A DNA stretch of 64,000 bases. It comes from HGM11501 sp045123995 (GTDB taxonomy: Bacteria > Bacillota > Clostridia > CAKSNL01 > HGM11501). A program made the translations under genes and the position numbers. Shown piece by piece: positions 49,354 to 58,812 of this stretch. Position 1 is the first letter of the stretch; every line of letters begins with the position of its first letter. The notes below the pieces were generated by a model. The model did not search any database. It saw nothing but the letters and a program-made list of their open reading frames with translations, and had not been told where the DNA came from. The DNA is taken from positions 186,001-250,000 of the forward strand of contig JBGVKY010000026.1 of NCBI GenBank assembly GCA_045123995.1. Reading direction: 5' to 3'.

Positions 49354-51108
49354 TTACATAACCTTGGTTATTCCGTTATATATAATACCACGGTAACCGT
49401 CCAAAGTCACGGTTGTACCTGATTTTAAGAGCATTGTTGCATTCTTCACCCCTGTTACAACAGGAATATCCAGAGTCATTCCCACAATGGCACCGTGGCT
49501 TTTGGTTCCGTCAATTTCAGTTATAATACCCTTTGCTTTCCTTATAATATCAAGCATTTCATTGGTGGTTTCCTTGGTGACTAAAATATCCCCTTCTTTA
49601 AATATAGCGCGGATTTCCTCTTCTGTATCTGCAACACATAAATTTCCTGAAGCGGCACACCTGTTTACGCCGTTTCCCTGAGCCAGAACGTGACCTACGA
49701 TTTCAAGCTTTACTATATTTGTTGTTCCGCTCATTCCGATAGGAACACCGCCAGTAATTACAACAATATCGCCGTTTGCCACAATTCCCGTATCTCTTGC
49801 CAGGTCCATGGCATGGTCAAAAAGCTCATCGCTTGTTTTCTTGCTTTCCGCCTTAACGGGTATAACTCCCCAGCTCATTGCAAGCTGGCGTGCCACATAG
49901 GTGTCAACCGCAGCCGCAATAACCGGAGATTCGGGACGGTATTTTGATATCATTCTTGCAGTATAACCGCTGCTTGTAACAGTAACTATCGCCGAAGCCT
50001 CCATGTCCTGAGCCATGGTACATGCCGCATGGCTTACAGCACCTGTTACACTTCTTGACATCTGGGCGTCGTTGAACATTTTCTTATAGTCAATGGTGCT
50101 TTCAGTTTTAAGTATAATCCTTGCCATGGCACGGACTGCCTCCACGGGATAAGCTCCCACTGCACTTTCTCCCGAAAGCATTGTGGCACTGGTTCCGTCA
50201 TATACCGCGTTGGCAACGTCGGATATTTCAGCTCTTGTGGGACGCGGCTTTTTAATCATTGATTCCAGCATCTGGGTGGCTGTAATGGCAATTTTCCCCA
50301 TAAGAAAACACTTTTTTATTATTTCTTTCTGTATTCCGGGAAGTTCCTCCATAGGTATTTCAACACCCATATCGCCTCTGGCAACCATGATTCCGTCAGC
50401 TTCTTTTAATATTGAATCAATATTTTTTACACCCTCGCGGTTTTCGATTTTTGCAATAATCAAAATCCTCTTTCCGCCGTTTTCATCTAAAATCTTACGC
50501 ACTGCCAGAACATCTTCAGCACTTCTTACAAAAGAAGCTGCCACAAAGTCAACCTCTTCTTTTATACCGAAAAGCAAGTCGTTTTTATCCTTTTCGCTTA
50601 TATAGGGCATTTTTATATTTACACCGGGTAAGTTTACTCCCTTTCTGTCCCCTATAACTGCATCATTTTTGGCGATACATATAATTTCTTTTTCGTTTTT
50701 ATCTATAACTTCAAGCTCTAAAAGACCGTCGTCAATTAAAACCGTAGCTCCTTTATATATTTCATTAGGGAGATTTTTGTAAGAAACAGAAACTCTTTCT
50801 TCATTGCCTAAAATTTCCTCAGTGGTTAATATAAACTTATCTCCCGATTCAATCTTAACACTTTTATCCTTAAAGCAACCAATTCTTACTTCAGGACCTT
50901 TTGTATCAAGCATTATGGGAACAAACTCAGAAAACTCACTTCTCACTTTTTTAACCTGGTCCATTCTTTTTTTATGGTCTTCATAGGTTCCGTGGGAAAA
51001 GTTAAGTCTTGCCACATTCATACCGCTTCTTATCATTTCCGCCAAAACTCCGGGTTTATCGGTGGCAGGACCTATCGTGCATATAATTTTTGTTTTTCTT
51101 AAATTCAT
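49354..51108 (-). CDS. pyk: Pyruvate kinase, with C-terminal PEP-utilizer domain
   Basis: Makes pyruvate and ATP from PEP and ADP. At 584 residues it has the extended form: the barrel with TKIICTIGPAT at residues 6-16 and IIAKIENREGV, the active-site block MVARGDMGVEIP near 240, a regulatory domain, and an extra C-terminal PEP-mobilising domain (about 475-584, with TKSHGAIVGMT retaining the His) typical of Clostridia and Bacillus. TAAGGAG is 8 bp upstream. A strong hairpin (51132-51166) separates it from the small gene above, with no clear promoter between. Confidence 0.96.
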   Translation of the reverse strand: MNLRKTKIICTIGPATDKPGVLAEMIRSGMNVARLNFSHGTYEDHKKRMDQVKKVRSEFSEFVPIMLDTKGPEVRIGCFKDKSVKIESGDKFILTTEEILGNEERVSVSYKNLPNEIYKGATVLIDDGLLELEVIDKNEKEIICIAKNDAVIGDRKGVNLPGVNIKMPYISEKDKNDLLFGIKEEVDFVAASFVRSAEDVLAVRKILDENGGKRILIIAKIENREGVKNIDSILKEADGIMVARGDMGVEIPMEELPGIQKEIIKKCFLMGKIAITATQMLESMIKKPRPTRAEISDVANAVYDGTSATMLSGESAVGAYPVEAVRAMARIILKTESTIDYKKMFNDAQMSRSVTGAVSHAACTMAQDMEASAIVTVTSSGYTARMISKYRPESPVIAAAVDTYVARQLAMSWGVIPVKAESKKTSDELFDHAMDLARDTGIVANGDIVVITGGVPIGMSGTTNIVKLEIVGHVLAQGNGVNRCAASGNLCVADTEEEIRAIFKEGDILVTKETTNEMLDIIRKAKGIITEIDGTKSHGAIVGMTLDIPVVTGVKNATMLLKSGTTVTLDGYRGIIYNGITKVM

Positions 51109-51131
51109 AACTTTCTCCTTATCTAATCAAC

Positions 51132-51166
51132 AACAAACAAGCAAGGAAAACCCTTGCTTGTTTGTT
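51132..51166 (-). terminator. Hairpin between the 65-residue gene and pyk
   Basis: A perfect 15-bp stem AACAAACAAGCAAGG with its complement, loop GTTTT on the minus strand. It is followed by GTTGATTAG, lacking a continuous T-run, so it could be an attenuator or processing site. Confidence 0.5.
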
Positions 51167-51364
51167 TCAATATCCGCTTCCGATTATAATTTTATGTGCC
51201 TCTTCCTTCTCTGTCTGAGGGATTAAAATTTCATACGCATTGTTTTCTCCCTCGGCGGCTTTTGTGACAGGTCTTATCTTAACCAATATTTTAGCTTCTT
51301 CCAAGAGAGCTTTAATATTATCCACATCAGCAATATTCTGCCCAATGTAAATAACTGTCCACAT
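51167..51364 (-). CDS. Small signal-transducing-like protein (DUF2007-like)
   Basis: A 65-residue protein: MWTVIYIGQNIADVDNIKAL, with a KIRPVTKA centre and an EILIPQTEKEEAHKII end. Its ferredoxin-like alpha/beta pattern resembles small DUF2007-type proteins that Clostridia often encode just before glycolytic genes and that databases sometimes mislabel as glutamate decarboxylase. No catalytic residues are evident; a regulatory binding role is a guess. GGAGGTG lies 7 bp before the ATG at 51364. Confidence 0.6.
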   Translation of the reverse strand: MWTVIYIGQNIADVDNIKALLEEAKILVKIRPVTKAAEGENNAYEILIPQTEKEEAHKIIIGSGY

Positions 51365-51411
51365 TGCTCGCACCTCCGGTCTTTATTTATATTTTAACCA
51401 TATTCTTCTAT

Positions 51412-51440
51412 ATTATATAGCATTTAACACAAAAAAGCAA
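51412..51440 (-). promoter_or_regulatory. Promoter of the small gene and perhaps pyk
   Basis: On the minus strand TTGCTT, 17-bp spacer, TATAAT. Confidence 0.6.
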
Positions 51441-51446
51441 GTCTTT

Positions 51447-52538
51447 TTATTTTTCCAGTATATCGGCTATTCTTTTTGATGCAAATCCGTCACCATAGGG
51501 ATTTGATGCATTGCTCATTTTATCGTAGCTTTCCTTATTTTCCAGAAGTTCTTTAAAGTTATCATAAATAACTTCTTCGCTGGTGCCCACAAGCTTTAGC
51601 GTGCCTGCCTTTATGCCTTCAGGTCTTTCGGTGGTATCTCTCATAACCAGCACAGGTTTTCCCAAAGAGGGAGCTTCCTCCTGAATTCCGCCTGAATCAG
51701 TTAAAATAAGATAGCTTCTGGCAAGGAAATTGTGAAAATCCAGAACCTCCAGAGGCTCGATTATTCTTATTCTGTCGCATCCTCCAAGCTCTTCCTCGGC
51801 AGCCTTTCTTACCAAAGGATTCATATGAATGGGATAAATCGCCTTGACATCCGTATGTTCATCCATTATTCTTCTTATAGCACGGAACATATTATGCATG
51901 GGCTCGCCTAAATTTTCACGTCTGTGAGCTGTTATAGTTATAAGCTTTGAATCCTTTGCCCACTCAAGCTCGGGATGATTATAGTCTTCTCTTACCGTAG
52001 TTTTGAGCGCGTCGATAGCGGTATTTCCCGTAACAAAAATGCTTTCAGGATCTTTTCCTTCTCTCAAAAGATTTTCCTTTGATAATTCTGTGGGGGCAAA
52101 ATTGTATTTAGCCACAATTCCAACAGCCTGACGATTAAACTCTTCAGGAAAAGGTGAATACACATTATAAGTTCTAAGTCCAGCCTCAACGTGTCCTACC
52201 GGTATTTGCATATAGTAGCAAGCCAATGCAGTTACAAAGGTGGTTGACGTATCTCCGTGTACCAAAACCACATCGGGAGATACCTCCTCCAGCACACCCT
52301 TTATTCTGTTTAATATATTGGTGGTTATATCAAAAAGCGTTTGCTTATCTTTCATGATGGAAAGGTCGTAATCAGGCACAACAGAAAAAGCTTCCAGAAC
52401 CTGGTCTAGCATCTGTCTGTGCTGACCTGTTACGCAGACAACCGTTTTTATGTTTTTTCTGGTTTTAAGTTCTTTTACCAAGGGGCACATTTTAATAGCC
52501 TCAGGTCTTGTGCCAAACACCAGCATAACCGTCTTCAT
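51447..52538 (-). CDS. wecB: UDP-N-acetylglucosamine 2-epimerase (non-hydrolysing)
   Basis: Converts UDP-GlcNAc to UDP-ManNAc for wall teichoic acid or surface polysaccharide. At 363 residues it is full length. FGTRPEAIKM at 8-17, CVTGQHRQML, VHGDTSTTF, HVEAGLRTYN, and the late LTDSGGIQEEAPSLGKPVLVMR with the UDP-binding Glu identify the family. It is monocistronic with its own promoter. UDP-ManNAc would be consistent with secondary wall polymers such as those bound by the SLH protein at 29756. Confidence 0.95.
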   Translation of the reverse strand: MKTVMLVFGTRPEAIKMCPLVKELKTRKNIKTVVCVTGQHRQMLDQVLEAFSVVPDYDLSIMKDKQTLFDITTNILNRIKGVLEEVSPDVVLVHGDTSTTFVTALACYYMQIPVGHVEAGLRTYNVYSPFPEEFNRQAVGIVAKYNFAPTELSKENLLREGKDPESIFVTGNTAIDALKTTVREDYNHPELEWAKDSKLITITAHRRENLGEPMHNMFRAIRRIMDEHTDVKAIYPIHMNPLVRKAAEEELGGCDRIRIIEPLEVLDFHNFLARSYLILTDSGGIQEEAPSLGKPVLVMRDTTERPEGIKAGTLKLVGTSEEVIYDNFKELLENKESYDKMSNASNPYGDGFASKRIADILEK

Positions 52539-52569
52539 GAAATTCCTTCTTTCATTTGTTATCTAAGAG

Positions 52570-52599
52570 ATTATAACACAAAACTCCCACTTAAGTCAA
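52570..52599 (-). promoter_or_regulatory. Promoter of wecB
   Basis: On the minus strand TTGACT, 18-bp spacer, TATAAT. Confidence 0.7.
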
Positions 52600-52606
52600 G
52601 GCATAT

Positions 52607-52640
52607 AAAAAAGAGTACCTGCACTGAAGTACTCTTTTTT
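52607..52640 (-). terminator. Terminator of hppA
   Basis: AAAAAAGAGTAC (52607-52618) pairs with GTACTCTTTTTT (52629-52640) around a 10-nt loop. Confidence 0.8.
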
Positions 52641-52646
52641 CTTCAA

Positions 52647-54635
52647 TTATAAAAACATAGGTGCAAACACCAGAGCAACTATACTCATAAGCTTTATAAG
52701 TATGTTGATAGAAGGGCCTGCCGTATCTTTCAATGGGTCTCCAACTGTATCTCCTATAACGGAAGCTTTGTGGCTTTCACTTCCCTTGCCGTCAAATTCT
52801 CCGGTTTCTATATACTTTTTGGCATTGTCCCAGGCTCCTCCTGAATTGGACATGAAAATCGCCATCATTGTTCCTGATGCAAGTGAGCCTGCCAAAAGAC
52901 CTCCCAGCGCTTCAGTTCCCAGTATGAGTCCCACTGACAAGGGTGCTATAACAGCAAGCAAGGCAGGAGCTATCATGCTCTTTAACGCTGCCTTTGTGCT
53001 TATATCTATACAAGTCACATAATCAGGCTCTTTGGTTCCTTCTAAAATCCCCTTAATTTCCTTAAACTGACGTCTTACTTCCAGTATCATGGAATTTGCA
53101 GCAGAAGATACTGCATTTATTGTAAGGGACGAGAATAAGAAAGGAAGCATTGCTCCGATAAGGAGACCGATTACGGTTTTTGAATTTACTATGTTTATTC
53201 CCTCTAAGTTAACTGCGGAACAGTAGGATTTGAAAAGAGCCATCGAAGTAAGAGCAGCGCTTCCTATGGCAAAGCCTTTTCCAATTGCTGCAGTTGTATT
53301 TCCCACAGAGTCCAAACTGTCTGTAGTTTCTCTTACTTCTTTCGAAAGCGAAGACATCTGAGCAATACCGCCTGCATTATCGGCAATAGGACCGTAAGCA
53401 TCAACCGCAACGGTTATTCCGGTAGTTGCAAGCATTCCCACTGCCACAAGACCTACACCCATTACAGGGTCTAACATATCTGCAAGAAAAATCGCCACTG
53501 CAATTATCAAAATAGGAATTGCGGTACTCATCATTCCTGCAGAAAGACCTGAAATTATATTTGTTGCCGTTCCTGTCTGAGACTGTCTTGCAATGGTTTT
53601 AACGCTTCTGTAATCAGCCGATGTATAAATTTCAGTAACCTTGCCTATAAGTCCTCCGGCAAGGAGTCCTGCTATAACAACGATAGATGAATTATAATTT
53701 CCAAGAATGAATTTTCCTGCCATAGCCGCAGCTACAGCAAAAATAATCATAGCGGTATATTCTGCACCGTTTAATACCTTCTGGGGAGACACATTCTTAA
53801 GGGCTTTAACAATGAAAGTTCCAATTAAAGACGCTAAAATACCGAAAGCCACAAGCAAGAAGGTATAGGTTATATATTTTTCAGACATTTCATTTATTCT
53901 GCCGAAAGACAAAAACGCCAGAGTTATAACAGACACAATAGAGCCTACATAGGATTCAAAAAGGTCTGCTCCCATTCCTGCAACGTCACCTACGTTATCT
54001 CCTACGTTATCAGCTATAACCGCAGGATTTCTGGGGTCATCCTCAGGAATTCCTGCTTCAACCTTTCCCACGAGGTCTGCTCCCACGTCTGCCGCTTTGG
54101 TATAAATTCCTCCGCCGACTCTTGAGAAAAGTGCAATAAAGCTGGCTCCAAGGGAAAATCCTGTAATTATATTTGCAATATCTTCATGCCCTTTGAATAT
54201 CAGCATGGAGACAGAAAGTCCCAGTACGCCGAGACCAACCACTGAAAGTCCCATTACACTGCCACCGGAAAAAGCAATCTTAAGAGCAGAAAAAAGACCT
54301 TTTTCTGCAGCCTTTGCAGTTCTTACATTGGCAGAGGTTGCCGTTCTCATTCCTATATATCCTGCCAACATTGAGCATACTGCTCCGAAAGCAAAGCAAA
54401 TGGCCGTATTAAGCCCCAGTGCGAAAAATATCACTATCAAAAGAGCTATCATAAATAGGGTAACAATCATATATTCCCTTTTTATAAAAGCCATGGCACC
54501 CATCTTAATATGCCCCGCAATTTTTCTCATGACATCGTTTCCGTCATCACTTCTTTTAATCATGGAAGCGGTGATTAAAGCAATTATCAAAGTCAATGCC
54601 GATATAAACAAAGATGCTATAATTGACTGTTGCAT
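52647..54635 (-). CDS. hppA: Membrane-bound proton/sodium-translocating pyrophosphatase
   Basis: Hydrolyses pyrophosphate and pumps H+ or Na+ across the membrane. It has 662 residues and about 16 membrane helices. The catalytic segments DVGADLVGKVE and PEDDPRNPAVIADNVGDNVGD are intact, as is the second acidic site in GDTVGDPLKDTAGPS at the C-terminus. GNTTAAIGKGFAIG carries Ala where K+-independent enzymes have Lys, so it is the K+-dependent class. Pumped ion (H+ versus Na+) is not settled here. GGAGGGAT fixes the ATG at 54635; perfect promoter at 54690-54718. Confidence 0.95.
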   Translation of the reverse strand: MQQSIIASLFISALTLIIALITASMIKRSDDGNDVMRKIAGHIKMGAMAFIKREYMIVTLFMIALLIVIFFALGLNTAICFAFGAVCSMLAGYIGMRTATSANVRTAKAAEKGLFSALKIAFSGGSVMGLSVVGLGVLGLSVSMLIFKGHEDIANIITGFSLGASFIALFSRVGGGIYTKAADVGADLVGKVEAGIPEDDPRNPAVIADNVGDNVGDVAGMGADLFESYVGSIVSVITLAFLSFGRINEMSEKYITYTFLLVAFGILASLIGTFIVKALKNVSPQKVLNGAEYTAMIIFAVAAAMAGKFILGNYNSSIVVIAGLLAGGLIGKVTEIYTSADYRSVKTIARQSQTGTATNIISGLSAGMMSTAIPILIIAVAIFLADMLDPVMGVGLVAVGMLATTGITVAVDAYGPIADNAGGIAQMSSLSKEVRETTDSLDSVGNTTAAIGKGFAIGSAALTSMALFKSYCSAVNLEGINIVNSKTVIGLLIGAMLPFLFSSLTINAVSSAANSMILEVRRQFKEIKGILEGTKEPDYVTCIDISTKAALKSMIAPALLAVIAPLSVGLILGTEALGGLLAGSLASGTMMAIFMSNSGGAWDNAKKYIETGEFDGKGSESHKASVIGDTVGDPLKDTAGPSINILIKLMSIVALVFAPMFL

Positions 54636-54689
54636 TTTTATCCCTCCATAAACCATTGTTAAATTTTTAACTAATTAGGTAATGGCACT

Positions 54690-54718
54690 ATTATATCGCT
54701 TTTATTATTTCTTGTCAA
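54690..54718 (-). promoter_or_regulatory. Promoter of hppA, perfect consensus
   Basis: On the minus strand TTGACA, 17-bp spacer, TATAAT. Its -35 begins 8 bp after the ybaK stop codon. Confidence 0.85.
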
Positions 54719-54725
54719 GAGTTTT

Positions 54726-55205
54726 TTACTTGGTTATAGAATATATTTCGTATTTTACAACTTTTGCCAAATTTTTTAAGGTAATCTCAAGTTGCGACCC
54801 TATTTTTCCCGCACTTATAAAAAATCTGTCAATCGAATTAACGCTTTCATCTATAACCGTTTTATATTCCTTTTTCATCCCCACGGGAGAGCATCCGCCT
54901 CTTATATATCCGGTGACTTTATTTATATCAGCTACATGAATCATTTCCACGTTCTTTTCCCCGACTGCCCTCGCGGCCTTCTTTAAGTCAAGCTCCTTTT
55001 CAACAGGAATAACAAAAACATAATGCTCTTTTGAAGGTGCTACCGTTACCAGAGTTTTATAGACCAGTTCATGGGGATAGCCCATTTTATCTGCCACGGA
55101 AATCCCATCAATCTTTCCGTCATCTGCAGTGTAGTGGTGAGCAACATACTCCGCCTTTGCCTTATCTAAAATACGCATGGCGTTTGTCTTTACTTCTTTT
55201 CCCAT
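54726..55205 (-). CDS. ybaK: Cys-tRNA(Pro)/Cys-tRNA(Cys) deacylase YbaK
   Basis: A 159-residue YbaK/EbsC-fold editing protein that hydrolyses cysteine wrongly attached to proline tRNA. The conserved Lys in ELVYKTLV near residue 50, GYIRGGCSPVGMKK near 113-126, and ISAGKIGSQLEI define the family. It lies 8 bp after the UPF0182 gene and is probably cotranscribed with it, though the two functions are not obviously related. Confidence 0.92.
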   Translation of the reverse strand: MGKEVKTNAMRILDKAKAEYVAHHYTADDGKIDGISVADKMGYPHELVYKTLVTVAPSKEHYVFVIPVEKELDLKKAARAVGEKNVEMIHVADINKVTGYIRGGCSPVGMKKEYKTVIDESVNSIDRFFISAGKIGSQLEITLKNLAKVVKYEIYSITK

Positions 55206-55213
55206 GTTTCACC

Positions 55214-57838
55214 TCAATTTCCCAGTGCCTTTTCAAGTTCTGTCATTTTCTGTCCGAAAAGTGTCCAGTTTCCGTTTGCAAAAGCAGTTTTTATTTCGCC
55301 AAATATATCTTTAATATGGGCTATATTTTCGCTTTCGACTCCCGGAATTATAATTTCGGTTCCCTCTTTTATATTACCCTCTCCGAAAAGCATTGTAAAA
55401 GCCTCAGAAAGATCCTTTGCCATAACCACCTTGTCGCCGTATGCCATTAAAATTCTCTTTACCTGGGGAATCGAAGAATTCACACCACTGGTTATATATA
55501 AGGGTTCTACATATATAATTGAATTTTCAATAGGAATTACCAGTAGGTTTCCTTTCATTACATTGGAATCACCCTGGTCCCAGAGAGAAATCTGTTCTGA
55601 AATAAGGGGGTCTGAAGATATTAAATTTTCTATCTGCAAGGTTCCGTTTACGGGAGAGCCTTCGGGGAATTTGTATACCACCATTTCTCCATAGGTATCA
55701 TAGTTTGAAGATACACCCACCCAGGCAATTAAGTTTTGCTTTGCCTTGGGAATAAAGGGAAGCATCAGAACCATGTCTGTTTCTCCATCGCCGCTTAACT
55801 TCATTATATTATAATAGGGCTCCACATCTTTTTCCTGGGAATTATTATATTTTTCCTGTGCCGTAAGCCATACGTCGCTTCTGCTATAAAATGTTTCAGG
55901 ATCTTCCACATGGTAGTTTTCATACATTTCCATCTGGAGCTTAAAGAAAAACTCGGGATATCTTATATGCGATGCCACATCCAAGGGAAGTTCGTGGTTT
56001 TTATATACATCGGGATAAATCTTCTGATAGGTCAGTGCTATGGGGTCGGTTTTATCTGTTACATAAAAGTTTGTTTCACCGCTGTAAGCGTCGATTGTAA
56101 CCTTTATACTGTTTCTTATATAGTTGATGGAAGAATACTTCTGGCTGTAAGGATACTTATTTGATACAGTGTATGCATCTATCACCCATATAAGTCTGCC
56201 CTCATCATTTATTACAATGTAGGGGTCTGAGTCATATAAAAGATATGGAGCGATTTTTTCTGCTCTTTCCATAATGTTCCTGTTTATGAGTATCTTACTT
56301 TCCGAATTTATATAGCCTGAAAAGAGCATCATCCAGTCGGCTTCTTTAACTGCATAATAAAGTCTGTTCAATGGGGTAAGTTTTATTCCTCCCTCTCCCT
56401 CGTATCTGGTTTCAACGCTGGCTCCTTCTCTCATATAGTCAAGCTCGTTATAATCAGTTCCTACTATGGCATAGTCGTCTGTATATTCGCCAAAGTAAAT
56501 CTGCGGAACATTTATTGTAAGCTCATCCTTTGAAATTTTAAGAGGTACATCTTCTACAAGATAATCGGGCTGACCTTCTTCGGTCACAGAGTTCACATTA
56601 CTCATAACCACGCCGTAGCCATGAGTGTAGCGCATTTTTGTATTTATATAGCTTTTGCTTCCCTCATCCAGTCTATCGGTATCAAGTTCTCTTACCGCCG
56701 TGCTTATTCCTCTTTTCTGTCCGTCTATATCATAGGGAAGAATATCCATATCAAGGAAAGAATAGTATCCTCTTGTAGCCTGAAGGGCGTTTGCTACCGT
56801 AAGATTTGCAGAGTTATCCGTAATTCTTATATTTTCTACAGTTTCCGGGTGTTTTCTTATATCCTCGATTGTAAGGTCATAGCTTATATTGAAGATACGT
56901 TCATCTATATCATCTATTCTGTAGGCCTTTTTTGTAGCTTCTATATTATTTACTATATAAGGTGCCTCCGCCGTTACTTCCCTGGGTTCAACATAAAGTC
57001 CCTGAAAAGCAAGACTTAATACCAAAAACACGGCATAAACCAAGGGAAATGCCACCACAGATATAATGAACGGCTTTTTTTTGCGTTTCGCCAAAAATAA
57101 GATCGATAAAATCACCAAGCCGAAAAGAAAAAATGGCGAGAAGGTATAAAAACCTTTCCACAAAACAGAATCAGTCATTCCCGCTCCGGTAAGTCCGTGA
57201 GAAAATTCGTCGTATAAAATCTCATATCTTTTAATATAAAGAGAAAATGATTTTATTGCCGCAAATATAAGAGCATTGGTAATCAAATGAACTGCCGCTC
57301 TTTCTTTTTCAACTATTAAAGAGACACTTCCCCTTAATGAGAATATAAAATATAAAACTGCGGAATAGATAGTTCCTGCTCCCACCGCAAAAGATAAAAC
57401 GCCCAGTATAAGCTTATAGAAAGGCAGGGTAAATATATAAAAAGAAATATCTTTTCCGAAAAGCGCGTCAACTTCTCCGAAAGGAGTTTTATTTATAAAT
57501 GTCAAAATGGTTTCATAGTTGATATTTCCTATTGTAAATGCCGAGAAAACAACAATAAAGAAAGTCAGTAATTTTATTTTTCCCTTATGGGATGAAAATT
57601 CTAAAAAATCTCCTGATTTTTCAAGATTCTTAGATACAAGATAATAGTTTAAGAATAATGCAAGGGTAAGTATCAAAAACACAAAAACATATGAACTTAT
57701 CTTTGCGAAAAGGTCGGTAAAAAATGCAGAGGTGTATCCTATTTCTCCATATTCAATTACGCTTCCGTAAAGTATGCCTGACAACAAAAGCAGTATAACA
57801 AGGATTGCCAATATAAAAATACCTTTTATTTTCTTCAT
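55214..57838 (-). CDS. UPF0182-family large membrane protein
   Basis: An 874-residue protein of unknown function. About seven predicted transmembrane helices fill residues 1-290 (first at MKKIKGIFILAILVILLLLS). The remaining two thirds is an outward or extracellular domain with blocks typical of UPF0182: TRGYYSFLDMDILPYDIDGQ, RYTHGYGVVMSN, VPQIYFGEYTDDYAIVGT, YPSQKYSSINYIRNSIKV-like segments and LMLPFIPKAKQNLIAWVG. The family is widespread in Gram-positives and Cyanobacteria. AAAGGAG fixes the ATG at 57838. It follows ftsY beyond a terminator-like hairpin. Confidence 0.92.
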   Translation of the reverse strand: MKKIKGIFILAILVILLLLSGILYGSVIEYGEIGYTSAFFTDLFAKISSYVFVFLILTLALFLNYYLVSKNLEKSGDFLEFSSHKGKIKLLTFFIVVFSAFTIGNINYETILTFINKTPFGEVDALFGKDISFYIFTLPFYKLILGVLSFAVGAGTIYSAVLYFIFSLRGSVSLIVEKERAAVHLITNALIFAAIKSFSLYIKRYEILYDEFSHGLTGAGMTDSVLWKGFYTFSPFFLFGLVILSILFLAKRKKKPFIISVVAFPLVYAVFLVLSLAFQGLYVEPREVTAEAPYIVNNIEATKKAYRIDDIDERIFNISYDLTIEDIRKHPETVENIRITDNSANLTVANALQATRGYYSFLDMDILPYDIDGQKRGISTAVRELDTDRLDEGSKSYINTKMRYTHGYGVVMSNVNSVTEEGQPDYLVEDVPLKISKDELTINVPQIYFGEYTDDYAIVGTDYNELDYMREGASVETRYEGEGGIKLTPLNRLYYAVKEADWMMLFSGYINSESKILINRNIMERAEKIAPYLLYDSDPYIVINDEGRLIWVIDAYTVSNKYPYSQKYSSINYIRNSIKVTIDAYSGETNFYVTDKTDPIALTYQKIYPDVYKNHELPLDVASHIRYPEFFFKLQMEMYENYHVEDPETFYSRSDVWLTAQEKYNNSQEKDVEPYYNIMKLSGDGETDMVLMLPFIPKAKQNLIAWVGVSSNYDTYGEMVVYKFPEGSPVNGTLQIENLISSDPLISEQISLWDQGDSNVMKGNLLVIPIENSIIYVEPLYITSGVNSSIPQVKRILMAYGDKVVMAKDLSEAFTMLFGEGNIKEGTEIIIPGVESENIAHIKDIFGEIKTAFANGNWTLFGQKMTELEKALGN

Positions 57839-57860
57839 GAAAATCTCCTTTCTTTTATGC

Positions 57861-57898
57861 AAAACCCCTCAAAATAAGCTTTTGAGGGTGTTTTTTTA
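57861..57898 (-). terminator. Terminator-like hairpin between ftsY and the UPF0182 gene
   Basis: On the minus strand CCCTCAAAA, loop GCTTA, TTTTGAGGG, then GTTTTG. It ends 22 bp before the next start codon. Confidence 0.55.
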
Positions 57899-58801
57899 CT
57901 GAAACAATGCCTTTGCAAAGCTTTCGGGGTCGAAATTCTGCAAATCGTCAATTCCCTCTCCCACTCCAACGAATTTGACGGGAATATCCAGTTTCTTTTT
58001 AATATTTATTACAATTCCGCCCTTTGCGGTGCCATCAAGCTTTGTTAAAACAATGCCCGTAATATCTGCAGTTTCCTTAAACATTTCTGCCTGATTTACA
58101 GCATTTTGCCCTGTGGTTGCATCAAGCACAAGCAAAACCTCAAGGCTGGATTCGGGAAGCTCACGTCTTATTACCCTATATATCTTCTCCAGCTCATCCA
58201 TGAGATTTTTCTTGTTATGAAGTCTTCCTGCCGTATCGCAGATTAAGACATCAGCGCCTCTGCTCTTTGCCGCACGGCATGCATCAAATACTACAGAAGC
58301 AGGGTCCGAGCCCTCTTCGTGACGTATCATGGGTACGTTGCTTCTCTCTGCCCAGATGCCAAGCTGGTCAATAGCCGCCGCACGGAAAGTATCCGCTGCT
58401 GCAAGCAAAACATTTTTACCATTACTTTTAAGCATGGATGTTATTTTTCCGATAGATGTGGTTTTTCCTACTCCGTTTACACCGATAACCATAATTACGG
58501 AGGGTTTGCCCGACAAATTGAGAGAAGAATCTCCCTCTAATATTTCGCCGATTAAGGCATAAAGTTCATTTTTTGCCTCTTCCGGCTCGTTTATTCGCTT
58601 GGATTTCACTCTTTCACGAAGCTCATCGACAATTTCCATAGCGGTTTCTCCGCCTAAATCTGCCATTATCAAAGTTTCTTCAAGCTCATCATATAAATCG
58701 TCATCAATTTTACTGAAAGCCACAAAAACATTATCCACTGCACCTTTTAAGGTTTCCCTTGTTTTTCCGAGTCCCTCTTTCAGTTTTTCAAAAAAGCCCA
58801 T
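57896..58801 (-). CDS. ftsY: Signal recognition particle receptor FtsY
   Basis: A 301-residue SRP GTPase at the membrane that receives ribosome-SRP complexes at SecYEG. The N domain is short and lacks the long acidic A domain of E. coli. The G domain has GVNGVGKTTSIGK (G1) near 107-119, DTFRAAA, DTAGR (G3) and TKLDGTAKGG (G4). It lies 11 bp after smc. Confidence 0.96.
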   Translation of the reverse strand: MGFFEKLKEGLGKTRETLKGAVDNVFVAFSKIDDDLYDELEETLIMADLGGETAMEIVDELRERVKSKRINEPEEAKNELYALIGEILEGDSSLNLSGKPSVIMVIGVNGVGKTTSIGKITSMLKSNGKNVLLAAADTFRAAAIDQLGIWAERSNVPMIRHEEGSDPASVVFDACRAAKSRGADVLICDTAGRLHNKKNLMDELEKIYRVIRRELPESSLEVLLVLDATTGQNAVNQAEMFKETADITGIVLTKLDGTAKGGIVINIKKKLDIPVKFVGVGEGIDDLQNFDPESFAKALFQ

Positions 58802-58812
58802 AACCTACTCCT

